64,000 nt of DNA from positions 372,001 to 436,000 of the forward strand of contig NZ_JALIGE010000076.1 in assembly GCF_024764835.1 (NCBI RefSeq). The letters run 5' to 3'. Every line of letters begins with the position of its first letter. Position 1 is the first letter of the stretch. Below are positions 29,605 to 37,312 of this stretch, one piece after another. The notes under the pieces were generated by a model. The model ran no database searches, had not been told where the DNA came from, and saw only the letters and a program-made list of their open reading frames with translations. The stretch comes from Scandinavium hiltneri. GTDB lineage: Bacteria > Pseudomonadota > Gammaproteobacteria > Enterobacterales > Enterobacteriaceae. Made by a program: the position numbers and the translations under genes.

Positions 29605-30057
29605 TTAATATGCTTGATAGCGGTCAAGAATTAAGTCTGAAATCAAGACTTTGATCTTTTGATTGTATCCAATTAAAGGCCGCTCCGGGTATTGCACATC
29701 TTCACTGTGTAGATTTGGTCGGTCTTTAAGCCCAAACTGATGCACCTTAACCATACGTTGCACCTTGCCTGCAAACTCCACGACAGCAGCATCATCACGT
29801 CCGCTAGCCTTCATAAAGCGGTTAGTGCGAAGTTTCGCGAACATCTCGCGCTTTACCCGGCCCTTTTTGGCCCTGACCGGCTGGCGCTTTCTGGCGGCAT
29901 ACGGCGTGCCGTCCGGGGCTTTCTGCGTTTTGATACGACGCTGCTGTCGGGTGCGTAACGTCTTCGCAATATCGGCGGCCATCCGTCGACGACTCACCGG
30001 TGACAGCGCCGCAATCAGCCCGGCCAGCCGGTCATCAAAGGGTTTAAATTCATTCAT
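29605..30057 (-). CDS. S: Tail completion protein gpS
   Basis: A 150-residue tail completion protein (virion morphogenesis family, P2 gpS). It starts MNEFKPFDDRLAGLIAALSPVSRRRMAADIAKTLR and has RTNRFMKASGRDDAAVVEF and MVKVHQFGL. The start overlaps the R stop by 8 bp. Downstream, 29466-29604 separates it from the convergent cargo gene and shows no clear terminator. Confidence 0.94.
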   Translation of the reverse strand: MNEFKPFDDRLAGLIAALSPVSRRRMAADIAKTLRTRQQRRIKTQKAPDGTPYAARKRQPVRAKKGRVKREMFAKLRTNRFMKASGRDDAAVVEFAGKVQRMVKVHQFGLKDRPNLHSEDVQYPERPLIGYNQKIKVLISDLILDRYQAY

Positions 30058-30517
30058 CCCATTCGCTCACAAGCTCGCCGTGAACATACAGCTTCATCGG
30101 GCGGGTCACTGGCTCTGGCGGCTGCGGTTCGGGCGCGTGCTCGATGTGCAGTTCGGCCCCGACTTCTTTGACGATGGTGCGCTCGGTCAGTAGCAGACTG
30201 ATGCTGAGGTCGATGCTGTCGTCGTTGTTAATGTCTGCCTCGTAGATGAAGCCCCGTTTACGTCCCTCATCCGTAGTCATGATGTCGGCCTGCTGGACCC
30301 TGAGCCATGCCTGAATCGGCACGAGGATCAAATCAATATCGCCCGGAAAATCGGTAACCACCACGTTGAGCGTGTACTGATTTTCAAACGACAGCGATGT
30401 CGCAAGCGTGGAGGCCAGTTTTCCGTTATCGATAAAAATGCGCATCATGTCGGGGTTCGCTTTCAGCACCGGCACGGCATCAGTTAAGGCGTTGCGCAGA
30501 CTCTTCGGTTTGAACAT
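30050..30517 (-). CDS. R: Tail completion protein gpR
   Basis: A 155-residue protein, the same length as P2 gpR, started at MFKPKSLRNALTDAVPVLKANPDMMRIF to match P2. It has TLATSLSFENQYTLNVVVTDF and the C-terminal PVTRPMKLYVHGELVSEWDE. It overlaps the end of lysC by 38 bp and is followed by S. Confidence 0.94.
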   Translation of the reverse strand: MFKPKSLRNALTDAVPVLKANPDMMRIFIDNGKLASTLATSLSFENQYTLNVVVTDFPGDIDLILVPIQAWLRVQQADIMTTDEGRKRGFIYEADINNDDSIDLSISLLLTERTIVKEVGAELHIEHAPEPQPPEPVTRPMKLYVHGELVSEWDE

Positions 30518-30770
30518 CAGTTTTATCCTGACAGGCTTTAATCGTTTCGACCTGAAGCGCACAGCTTTCGAGCGCGGTTTCGAGCTGGCGAATGTCGGCG
30601 CTCAGGTCGCCATTGGTTAACGGGTCACTGCCCGGCATCGGACACAGGCTGACTCTCGGGCAGGCGTTCAGCACAACGACCGGCTGCGATGCAGGGGGCG
30701 CGTCGGTGCAGGCTGCGCACAGCAGCAGGCAGCTCAGCGCTGTACCAGCGGCGTAAATCCTCGTTTTCAT
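30480..30770 (-). CDS. lysC: Rz1-like outer-membrane spanin LysC
   Basis: A 96-residue lipoprotein spanin subunit starting at 30770 inside lysB in another frame. The signal peptide MKTRIYAAGTALSCLLLCAAC has the lipobox LCAAC (lipidated Cys near residue 21), then a Pro-containing segment. With LysB it should fuse inner and outer membranes in the last lysis step. It runs past the lysB end and into the R start, a compact triple overlap. Confidence 0.85.
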   Translation of the reverse strand: MKTRIYAAGTALSCLLLCAACTDAPPASQPVVVLNACPRVSLCPMPGSDPLTNGDLSADIRQLETALESCALQVETIKACQDKTDVQTEESAQRLN

Positions 30771-31038
30771 TGAGTAGCCTCGTGATGGTTCGCTCCCGAC
30801 GCGCGGCCCGCGTTCCGGCGGCGGCGAGTTTCTGGCGCAGTTGCACCTGCGCCCGGTCATTGTCCGCACTCAGGCGCTGCGCGGTGAGTAGCTGGTTTTT
30901 CAGCATGGTGATAGTGCGTTTCTGGTCGCTGGCGACGTCATTCGCGCGGGTAAACGTGCGGCTGAGCTTGCTGTTTTCATGCTTCAGCCAGACCAGCGCC
31001 AGTCCGGCTATCACCAGTAAAATCATCAGTGTTTTCAT
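30625..31038 (-). CDS. lysB: Rz-like inner-membrane spanin LysB
   Basis: A 137-residue inner-membrane spanin with an N-terminal membrane helix (MKTLMILLVIAGLALVWL) followed by a periplasmic coiled coil (MLKNQLLTAQRLSADNDRAQ). The start at 31038 lies 4 bp inside the K stop. P2 has an extra gene, lysA, between K and lysB; it is missing here. Confidence 0.88.
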   Translation of the reverse strand: MKTLMILLVIAGLALVWLKHENSKLSRTFTRANDVASDQKRTITMLKNQLLTAQRLSADNDRAQVQLRQKLAAAGTRAARRERTITRLLNENEDLRRWYSAELPAAVRSLHRRAPCIAAGRCAERLPESQPVSDAGQ

Positions 31039-31544
31039 TTTGCCCCCTGCATACAGTGCGACCATTCCCGGGCGCGACGGTTTTCAAGTCCGGTATTCCT
31101 GACGCCGTTCACGTACACCCAGCGGGTGAGCTGGTCGCACGCCTGCGCCCACTGCTGACGCTTAATAAACGAGACCAGCGTCGAGCGACAGGCCGCACCG
31201 GTGCCAACGTTAAAGGCGAAACTGACGAGCGAGTCATAGACCGGCTGCGGCATCTTCCCCGGCACGCACACCGCCAGCCGTCGCTCAGTATTGAGCACGT
31301 CAGCGACCAGATTCACCGCGGCATCGTGTTCGGTGATATTGCGTTTGGGTACCACCCCGGCAGTGTGGCCGATGCCTGACGTCCACACGCCCGCGCTGCA
31401 CTGGTAGGGGCGCAACCGGCACCCCTCTAGGTCTGCAATCAGGGCGAGACCCTCCGGCGAGGTATTCAGCAGACGAAAATCAGGCACCAGTGCCGCCAGC
31501 GCCAGCACGACGGCCACACTGCAACGTTTAACGACTGAGGCCAC
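31035..31544 (-). CDS. K: SAR endolysin gpK (muramidase)
   Basis: A 169-residue glycoside hydrolase 24-type lysozyme that cuts peptidoglycan. The N-terminus (VVKRCSVAVVLALAALVPDF) is a weakly hydrophobic signal-anchor-release segment with Ala/Val content, so it is exported by Sec and tethered until released. The active site reads EGCRLRPYQCSAGVWT, i.e. E-8aa-C-5aa-T, where Cys replaces the Asp of T4 lysozyme. This variant is known in R21-type endolysins and allows thiol control. A class II holin precedes it. Confidence 0.92.
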   Translation of the reverse strand: MASVVKRCSVAVVLALAALVPDFRLLNTSPEGLALIADLEGCRLRPYQCSAGVWTSGIGHTAGVVPKRNITEHDAAVNLVADVLNTERRLAVCVPGKMPQPVYDSLVSFAFNVGTGAACRSTLVSFIKRQQWAQACDQLTRWVYVNGVRNTGLENRRAREWSHCMQGAK

Positions 31545-31737
31545 GAATTACCCCCTTATCGATTCCGGCCGCAACGAGATAGCGGTAGGTCTGGCGGCGG
31601 TACCAGAAATTCACCAGCGCGGTGAAAATGGCGCACCCACCGCCGACATACAGCGCGAGTTTTTCCGGGGTCTGCGTGCCGAAATAGGCCAGCGCCACGG
31701 AAAACCAGTACGTCAGAAACGTTGTGATTTTTTCCAT
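31528..31737 (-). CDS. Class II (S21-like) holin
   Basis: A 69-residue membrane protein from MEKITTFLTYWFSVALAYFG, with two hydrophobic segments (about 8-22 and 29-46) and a basic C-terminus (WYRRQTYRYL). The opening MEKITT matches lambdoid phage 21-type holins. This pairing with a SAR endolysin suggests pinholin-style depolarisation as the lysis trigger (inference). It occupies the place of P2 gene Y but is not similar to gpY (93 residues, three helices). It overlaps the K start. Confidence 0.8.
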   Translation of the reverse strand: MEKITTFLTYWFSVALAYFGTQTPEKLALYVGGGCAIFTALVNFWYRRQTYRYLVAAGIDKGVIRGLSR

Positions 31738-31739
31738 CG

Positions 31740-31943
31740 TTAATCCCACAGGTTAAGGGTCTCCGTGACGGCGGCTGTGTCGACGACCGGCAGACTGGCG
31801 GACGTGCCGTGCGGCAGGATGGCCCCCAGCTCAGCCAGACCCGGATTAGCGGCGAGCACCGCCTCGACAACCCCCTCAGTGCGGCCGTAATGGCGATGAC
31901 ACAAGGCGTCGAGGGTGTCGCCCTGTTGCGCGATGACGTTCAT
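31740..31943 (-). CDS. X: Tail protein gpX (LysM-like)
   Basis: A 67-residue tail protein, identical in length to P2 gpX, started at MNVIAQQGDTLDALCHRHYGRT. It is LysM-like and in P2 is needed for tail assembly. The start shares one base with the L stop. Confidence 0.93.
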   Translation of the reverse strand: MNVIAQQGDTLDALCHRHYGRTEGVVEAVLAANPGLAELGAILPHGTSASLPVVDTAAVTETLNLWD

Positions 31944-32443
31944 CAGATTTGCCCCACGATGCAGCGGGCTTTGTCCTGGATACGGGCCACTGACCAGCGC
32001 ATATCCCGCCACAGCTCATCGATGGTGCTGTCGATGCTGTCGGCCTTTTTGTCACCTTTGGCGCTCGCATCCACCCCGCGATAACGCTCATAGAGCGTGG
32101 CGGTGGTCATGGCACACACGGCGTTGAAATAGTGGAAAACGCGCACGCTCTCTCCGTCGAGCTCATCGGTCGGCACCTCAGCGAGGGTTGCGTGACCGGC
32201 CCCGAGCTGAAGGTCGCGCCAGTCGCGCAGCTCGGCGTTGGTTTCGGCCATCCCGGCCTTAATTGCCCGGCGCAGGCGTACAGGAGAAACCGTCTGCTCG
32301 AGGCGCATTTCTTCCCGCACACGCTTCGGGTCAACGTCCGGGAAAAAGCCGGTGTTTTTTATCACCGGTTCATCGTCCGGCACCGGGGGGATCACCAGCG
32401 GCTCGCGCGGTCGTGCCGGGTTACTGACTACAAGCGTCGTCAT
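31943..32443 (-). CDS. L: Head completion protein gpL
   Basis: A 166-residue head completion/stabilisation protein (P2 gpL: 169) that helps close DNA-filled heads. It has VSPVRLRRAIKAGMAETNAELRDWR and the C-terminal ELWRDMRWSVARIQDKARCIVG. It follows M after about 96 bp that contain no gene. Confidence 0.93.
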   Translation of the reverse strand: MTTLVVSNPARPREPLVIPPVPDDEPVIKNTGFFPDVDPKRVREEMRLEQTVSPVRLRRAIKAGMAETNAELRDWRDLQLGAGHATLAEVPTDELDGESVRVFHYFNAVCAMTTATLYERYRGVDASAKGDKKADSIDSTIDELWRDMRWSVARIQDKARCIVGQI

Positions 32444-32539
32444 GACTACCTCTGAAATAGGTGGGCGGTGGACGCTGGCCTCTGTTCAGGTGAAACACCT
32501 GCCTCGGCCAGCGTGCCGCCCGGCGCGGGGCGCATTCTG

Positions 32540-33295
32540 TTAACCGGCGACTTTCCTCGGGCGACCACGCCCCCGTTTCGCCGGTGAATCGGTTGTTTTC
32601 TTGGTGGCCTTTTTCGCAGGCTTCGGCGGGGTTTTCTTCACCGGGGCGACAGGCTTCAGCTCCCGGCCGAGGCGCTCGATGTCTTTTTTCACGCCGCAAC
32701 TGTCATCCAACTGAATGGCCCGTTGCAGGTGCGTCATCGCCTCAGTCAGCAGACCGGTATCGCGCAGGACAAGACCGGCGACCTTATGCAGGCGGGCGCG
32801 AACCTCGTCAGGCATATCGGCGGTGCGGGTCATCTCGATAACGGTCAGAAGCGGCTGCACGTCCACCGGCTGACTGGCAGCGCGGGCGCGAAGTGCGGCC
32901 AGCGCCACCTCTTCGGCCAGCATGTACGGCGCGGTGCGCGCGTGACCGTCTGGCATCGACAGGCCAAAACGCAGCGCGTAGCGGGCAATCTCAATCGCGC
33001 CGGGAATATCCCCGGCATCGAGACGCCACAGCAGCACGGTCATCAGGATGTCATCCTGCGCCCCGGTGCCGGTCTCGAGTACGCCGGTCACCCACGGCAG
33101 ATAAAACGGCAGCAGCTCGCGCTTTTTGTCTGCTTTGCGTTCCCGGGAATGGATTTGTGAAAGCGTCCTGCGGTCTGCGGCCAGCTTCACGAGCATTTGC
33201 TCATAAGCCGTGGCATGGCGCAGCGGGTGCTGTTCCCGCTGCGATGCCTGTTCGGCCGAGACCCGCATCGCGTGACGCCGTGCGGGGCTCGCCAT
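32540..33295 (-). CDS. M: Terminase small subunit gpM
   Basis: A 251-residue small terminase/endonuclease subunit (P2 gpM: 247) that recognises cos with gpP. It begins MASPARRHAMRVSAEQASQR, with DDILMTVLLWRLDAGDIPGAIEIARYALRFG in the middle and a very basic Lys/Pro-rich tail (PVKKTPPKPAKKATKK) likely to touch DNA. It is 3 bp downstream of N. Confidence 0.94.
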   Translation of the reverse strand: MASPARRHAMRVSAEQASQREQHPLRHATAYEQMLVKLAADRRTLSQIHSRERKADKKRELLPFYLPWVTGVLETGTGAQDDILMTVLLWRLDAGDIPGAIEIARYALRFGLSMPDGHARTAPYMLAEEVALAALRARAASQPVDVQPLLTVIEMTRTADMPDEVRARLHKVAGLVLRDTGLLTEAMTHLQRAIQLDDSCGVKKDIERLGRELKPVAPVKKTPPKPAKKATKKTTDSPAKRGRGRPRKVAG

Positions 33296-33298
33296 CGG

Positions 33299-34480
33299 TT
33301 ACGCCTCCCCGCCGTCGGTATGCGCGTCAGCCTTTGGGGCGTCTGCGTGTTGAGTGACGACCCCGGCGGTCAGCGCCTGCATGGCTTTCACCATTTCGGC
33401 CGCAAACACTTTCGCGCTCGCCGCTTCCGGGGTGGCTTCTTCGTCCTGCTCGAGGATTTCGATGTTTTCAATCAGGCAACCGGCCGCGTAATCCTCGATA
33501 ACGAAATCGACTTTTACCTGCTCGTAGTTTTCCACCTGGTCGAGTTTCGGGTTTTCGACGATGTGGCGACGGTGGCCGTCTTCGTACAGGTAGATGGAAA
33601 TGTTATCCAGCGTGGTGATGAACACGCTGTTCGCCGGGAAGAACGGCGCACGCACCGCCTGAAGCTGGCCGATGGTTTTCTGGCTGACAATCAGCTCTGC
33701 GGCGAGCTGTTCGCTGTTGGCCTGGAATTTGTTAATCATCGGGAAATATTTGTCGGTCAGGATGCGACGACCGCAGATGACCACCATTTCCGGGTTTTCG
33801 CGGTGGATCTCTTCAATCAGGGATTCGTGCGCATCCATCACCAGCGCGTCGAGGTTGGCGTAATGCCCGCCTTTACCGACTTTAATCGTGTCGGAAATGA
33901 CGGTGCCGTCATCATCGACGACGTGCGACATCACGCGCTCTGGCGCATCGTTGCGGTACTTTTGCAGCCAGCCGACCGCCACGTCCTGAAGCAACGGGTT
34001 TTTCGTGCGGTCGGAGGTGGGGGCGCGGCTCGTGCCGTTAAACCCGATAGTGATGTAATCCAGCGCCTGACGCTTGATGATGGCGTTGCGAATACGGATC
34101 TGAAAATCTTCAAATCGCGCCCACAGGTCGAGCTTGTTGTACTTCAGGTTGTAATCGAAGTTGACCGGTTTGCAGAAGTAGCGGAACGCGTCCAGCTTCG
34201 AGAAATCCGCCGTTTTGCGCTCGATACCGCCGTCGGTGTCGGTGGTGCTGGCGATGGTGCCGGTGACATCGATACCGACTTTTTCCTCGGTCAGCTCACC
34301 CACGGTCACCATGTTGATGAGTTGCAGGAACGAGGACGACTGCTGGATTTTGTCGAAGAGCTTTTGCGTGACGGACGGCTCGACGTTGAATTTTTTATCG
34401 AGGTCCGGCACCTCCACGCCGTTCAGCTCGGCGAGGCGGCTCAGATATTTGTTGAATTTAAAACGGGTCTCTTTACGCAT
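33299..34480 (-). CDS. N: Major capsid protein gpN
   Basis: A 393-residue HK97-fold capsid precursor (P2 gpN: 357). It starts MRKETRFKFNKYLSRLAELNGV, and its core has PMLQDVAVGWLQKYR-type sequence and VVICGRRILTDKYFP. The C-terminus carries about 35 extra acidic/Ala-rich residues (ILEQDEEATPEAASAK to GGEA) beyond the point where P2 gpN ends. In P2 the N-terminus is trimmed by the gpO protease; this is likely here too. Confidence 0.95.
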   Translation of the reverse strand: MRKETRFKFNKYLSRLAELNGVEVPDLDKKFNVEPSVTQKLFDKIQQSSSFLQLINMVTVGELTEEKVGIDVTGTIASTTDTDGGIERKTADFSKLDAFRYFCKPVNFDYNLKYNKLDLWARFEDFQIRIRNAIIKRQALDYITIGFNGTSRAPTSDRTKNPLLQDVAVGWLQKYRNDAPERVMSHVVDDDGTVISDTIKVGKGGHYANLDALVMDAHESLIEEIHRENPEMVVICGRRILTDKYFPMINKFQANSEQLAAELIVSQKTIGQLQAVRAPFFPANSVFITTLDNISIYLYEDGHRRHIVENPKLDQVENYEQVKVDFVIEDYAAGCLIENIEILEQDEEATPEAASAKVFAAEMVKAMQALTAGVVTQHADAPKADAHTDGGEA

Positions 34481-34509
34481 TGATTTTTATCCTGTTTGAA
34501 ATGGGTAAA

Positions 34510-35376
34510 TCAGCAGTCGGTCAGCGTCACATCCGCCGCATCCCCGCCGGTGCTCAGCAGGCGACGCGGCTGTTTAATGCTTTCGGTTTTGTCGAGGGTG
34601 GTTTTAATGGTGCTGAACTGCTGCGCCGTGTCATTCCCCTGCGCGGCGACGTCCTGCTTCAGGGTCGCGAGTTCGGTTTCCAGCGCAGCAAATCGGGCTT
34701 CGGTCGCGTCATCGCCGGTCTGCACACGCTCGGCGATGGAGGTCACCGCTTCATGCACGTCGGCGAAACGGGCGTCATCGCTCTGTTGCTTGCGGCTGAA
34801 AATGGTTTTGACGGTGTCGGTCAGCTTGTTGAGCAGGGTTTCGGGCTGGTCTTCAAACTCCAGCTCGGCGAGGGTCGCTACCGAAAACAGGTCGCCCGGC
34901 TGCTCTTTCTTGCCGTTCAGCGGGTTCGACGTGGCGCGACTGCAAAATTCGAGGTACTCGGTGCCGAGGCTCGCCGGGTCATCGGTCACGGCCAGCCCGG
35001 TGAGATAGCACTTGCCGGAGTTGGCGAAGTTCGGGCGAATTTCCATCGAGGTGTAAACCTTCTGGCCTTTCGCCACCATGTCGATGAGGTTATCGAGCGG
35101 GGTGATTCTGCCAAACAGCGCCAGCTTGCCTTTCAGCGCTGAGTCATCATTGATGACTTCGGCTTTCACCTCGGCAACGTCGCCATAGCGTCCGTACTGA
35201 CCGTCGGGATTGATGCTGCGGATATGTTCGAGATTAATGCGGCAACCGTAGACGCGCGGGTCAAAGGTGTCGGCCATTTCCTGAATGTCTGAGGCGCTGA
35301 TGACGCGACCGTCGCAGGTGTCACCCTCGACGCCGATGCGAAACCATTTCGAGATTTTGGAGGCTTTTTTTGCCAT
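34510..35376 (-). CDS. O: Capsid scaffold and protease gpO
   Basis: A 288-residue internal scaffold (P2 gpO: 284) with an N-terminal serine protease and a C-terminal coiled-coil scaffold. The triad known in P2 (D19, H48, S107) is matched by D19, H51 and S110 (GDTCDG, LEHIRS, YTSMEI). The C-terminal half (about 190-260) is helical. It heads the O-N-M-L-X-holin-K-lysBC-R-S operon and is divergent from P. Confidence 0.95.
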   Translation of the reverse strand: MAKKASKISKWFRIGVEGDTCDGRVISASDIQEMADTFDPRVYGCRINLEHIRSINPDGQYGRYGDVAEVKAEVINDDSALKGKLALFGRITPLDNLIDMVAKGQKVYTSMEIRPNFANSGKCYLTGLAVTDDPASLGTEYLEFCSRATSNPLNGKKEQPGDLFSVATLAELEFEDQPETLLNKLTDTVKTIFSRKQQSDDARFADVHEAVTSIAERVQTGDDATEARFAALETELATLKQDVAAQGNDTAQQFSTIKTTLDKTESIKQPRRLLSTGGDAADVTLTDC

Positions 35377-35415
35377 GAGTCAGGTGTCCTGAGGTTGGGT
35401 TTTCGGGTCAGGCTT

Positions 35416-35475
35416 AGTTTCCCGACTCACCCCCGCAGCGGCTACCGATTGCGGGTGGCGTACCCCTGACACAAC
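35416..35475 (-). promoter_or_regulatory. Candidate Ogr site for O (and perhaps P)
   Basis: On the minus strand GTTGT-N12-CCACC (35475-35454) is followed 46 bases on by GAAACT (35421-35416). This is the same geometry as at FI (GTTGT-N12-CCAAC, GAAAAT), with a predicted 33-base leader. The dyad also lies about 80 bp upstream of the divergent P start, so one site may serve both promoters (inference). Confidence 0.55.
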
Positions 35476-35542
35476 AGGGCTTTAGCGATTCACCGCCCCT
35501 GTTTCTTTAGCCTTGCCCTGTATCAACCACGGCGAGGCAAAC

Positions 35543-37312
35543 ATGACCATCACCACTGAGACCACACTCCTGAGTGACCCACGACGACAGGCGGCGCTGC
35601 TGTTCTGGCAGGGCTTTTCCGTGCCGCAAATCTCGGAGATGTTGCAGACCAAACGCCCCACGGTGCAGAGCTGGAAACAGCGCGACCAGTGGGAAGCGAC
35701 CGCCCCCCTGACGCGCGTCGAAACCACGCTCGAAGCACGACTTATCCAGCTGTATGCAAAGCCCGACCTGACGGCACACGATTTCAAGGTCGCCGACTTT
35801 CTGGCGCGACAAATGGAGCGTCTGGCGCGGGTGAACCGCTACGGCCAGACCGGTAACGAGGCGGATTTAAATCCCAACGTCGCCAACCGAAACAAGGGCG
35901 AGAAGAAGAAGCCGAAAAAGAATTTTTTCAGCGATGAGGCTATCGAAAAGCTCGAGGACATTTTCCTCGACCAGTCATTCGACTATCAGCTCGACTGGTA
36001 CCGCGCCGGGCTGGCGCACCGTATCCGTCATATCCTCAAATCCCGCCAGATTGGGGCGACGTTTTATTTTGCACGTGAAGCGCTGATGCGGGCGCTGAAG
36101 ACCGGCAATAACCAGATTTTCCTGTCGGCCAGTAAAACGCAGGCTTACGTATTCCGCGAGTACATCATCCAGTTTGCGAAGCTGGCCGAGGTCGAGCTCA
36201 CCGGCGACCCGATTGTCATCGGCAACAATGGCGCGAAGCTGATTTTTCTCGGTACCAATTCCAACACTGCGCAAAGCCATAACGGAGATTTGTACGTCGA
36301 TGAAATTTTCTGGATCCCCAATTTCCAGCAACTGAAAAAAGTCTCATCGGGGATGTCTTCGCAGGAGCACCTGCGTACAACGTATTTTTCGACGCCTTCC
36401 TCACTGGCGCACGGGGCTTATCCGTTCTGGTCAGGGGAACAATTCAACCGTGGCCGGTCCAACGCCAGCGAGCGCGTCGACATCGATATCACGCACGCCG
36501 CACTGGCGAAGGGCGTCGCCTGCCCGGACGGCCAGTGGCGGCAGATTGTCACGCTTGAGGACGCGCTCGCCAAAGGCTGTACCCTGTTTAATATCGACAC
36601 CCTGCGCCGGGAAAACAGCGTCGATGACTTCCGCAATCTGTTTATGTGCGAGTTCGTCGACGACAAAGCGTCGGTATTCCCGTTCGAGGAATTACAGCGC
36701 TGCATGGTCGACAGTCTGGAGAAATGGGAAGACGTCGCGCCGTTCGCCGACCGGCCATTCGGTCACCGTCCGGTCTGGGTCGGGTATGACCCGTCACTAC
36801 GCGGCGACAGTGCCGGATGTGTGGTTATCGCGCCGCCGGTGGTCGCCGGGGGCAAATTCCGCATCCTTGAGCGTCATCAGTGGAAAGGCATGGACTTCGC
36901 GCAGCAGGCCGAATCCATCCGCGAGCTGACGCTCAAATATAACGTCGAGTACATCGGTATCGATGCGACCGGGCTCGGTCAGGGCGTCTTCCAGCTCGTG
37001 CGCTCGTTCTACCCGGCCGCTCGTGAAATTCGCTACACCCCGGAAATGAAGACCGCGATGGTGCTGAAAGCCAAAGACACCATCACGCGCGGCTGCCTCG
37101 AGTACGACGTCGGTGCAACCGACCTCACGCAGTCGTTTATGTCCATCCGCAAAACCATGACCAGCAGCGGGCGCAGCGCAACCTATGAGGCCAGCCGCAC
37201 CGAGGAAGCCAGTCATGCCGATCTGGCCTGGGCGACCATGCACGTCTTAATTAACGAGCCACTGACCGCCGCCAGCGGCCAGCCTTCATCCTCGATTATG
37301 GAATTTTATTAA
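35543..37312 (+). CDS. P: Terminase large subunit gpP (ATPase)
   Basis: A 589-residue packaging motor and nuclease (P2 gpP: 590), started at MTITTETTLLSDPRRQAALL with GAGGC upstream. An N-terminal HTH-like segment (GFSVPQISEMLQTKRPTVQSWKQR) precedes the ATPase, with an atypical P-loop near LKSRQIGATFYFAREAL and Walker B LYVDEIFW. The C-terminal RNase-H-like nuclease shows WVGYDPSLRGDSAG and IGIDATGLGQGVFQL. Its stop overlaps the Q start (TAATG). Confidence 0.95.
   Translation: MTITTETTLLSDPRRQAALLFWQGFSVPQISEMLQTKRPTVQSWKQRDQWEATAPLTRVETTLEARLIQLYAKPDLTAHDFKVADFLARQMERLARVNRYGQTGNEADLNPNVANRNKGEKKKPKKNFFSDEAIEKLEDIFLDQSFDYQLDWYRAGLAHRIRHILKSRQIGATFYFAREALMRALKTGNNQIFLSASKTQAYVFREYIIQFAKLAEVELTGDPIVIGNNGAKLIFLGTNSNTAQSHNGDLYVDEIFWIPNFQQLKKVSSGMSSQEHLRTTYFSTPSSLAHGAYPFWSGEQFNRGRSNASERVDIDITHAALAKGVACPDGQWRQIVTLEDALAKGCTLFNIDTLRRENSVDDFRNLFMCEFVDDKASVFPFEELQRCMVDSLEKWEDVAPFADRPFGHRPVWVGYDPSLRGDSAGCVVIAPPVVAGGKFRILERHQWKGMDFAQQAESIRELTLKYNVEYIGIDATGLGQGVFQLVRSFYPAAREIRYTPEMKTAMVLKAKDTITRGCLEYDVGATDLTQSFMSIRKTMTSSGRSATYEASRTEEASHADLAWATMHVLINEPLTAASGQPSSSIMEFY

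Noticed and set aside
33197..34483. 428-codon plus-strand frame over the capsid gene
   Set aside because: Antisense shadow of N and M; the minus-strand frames are clear P2 homologues.
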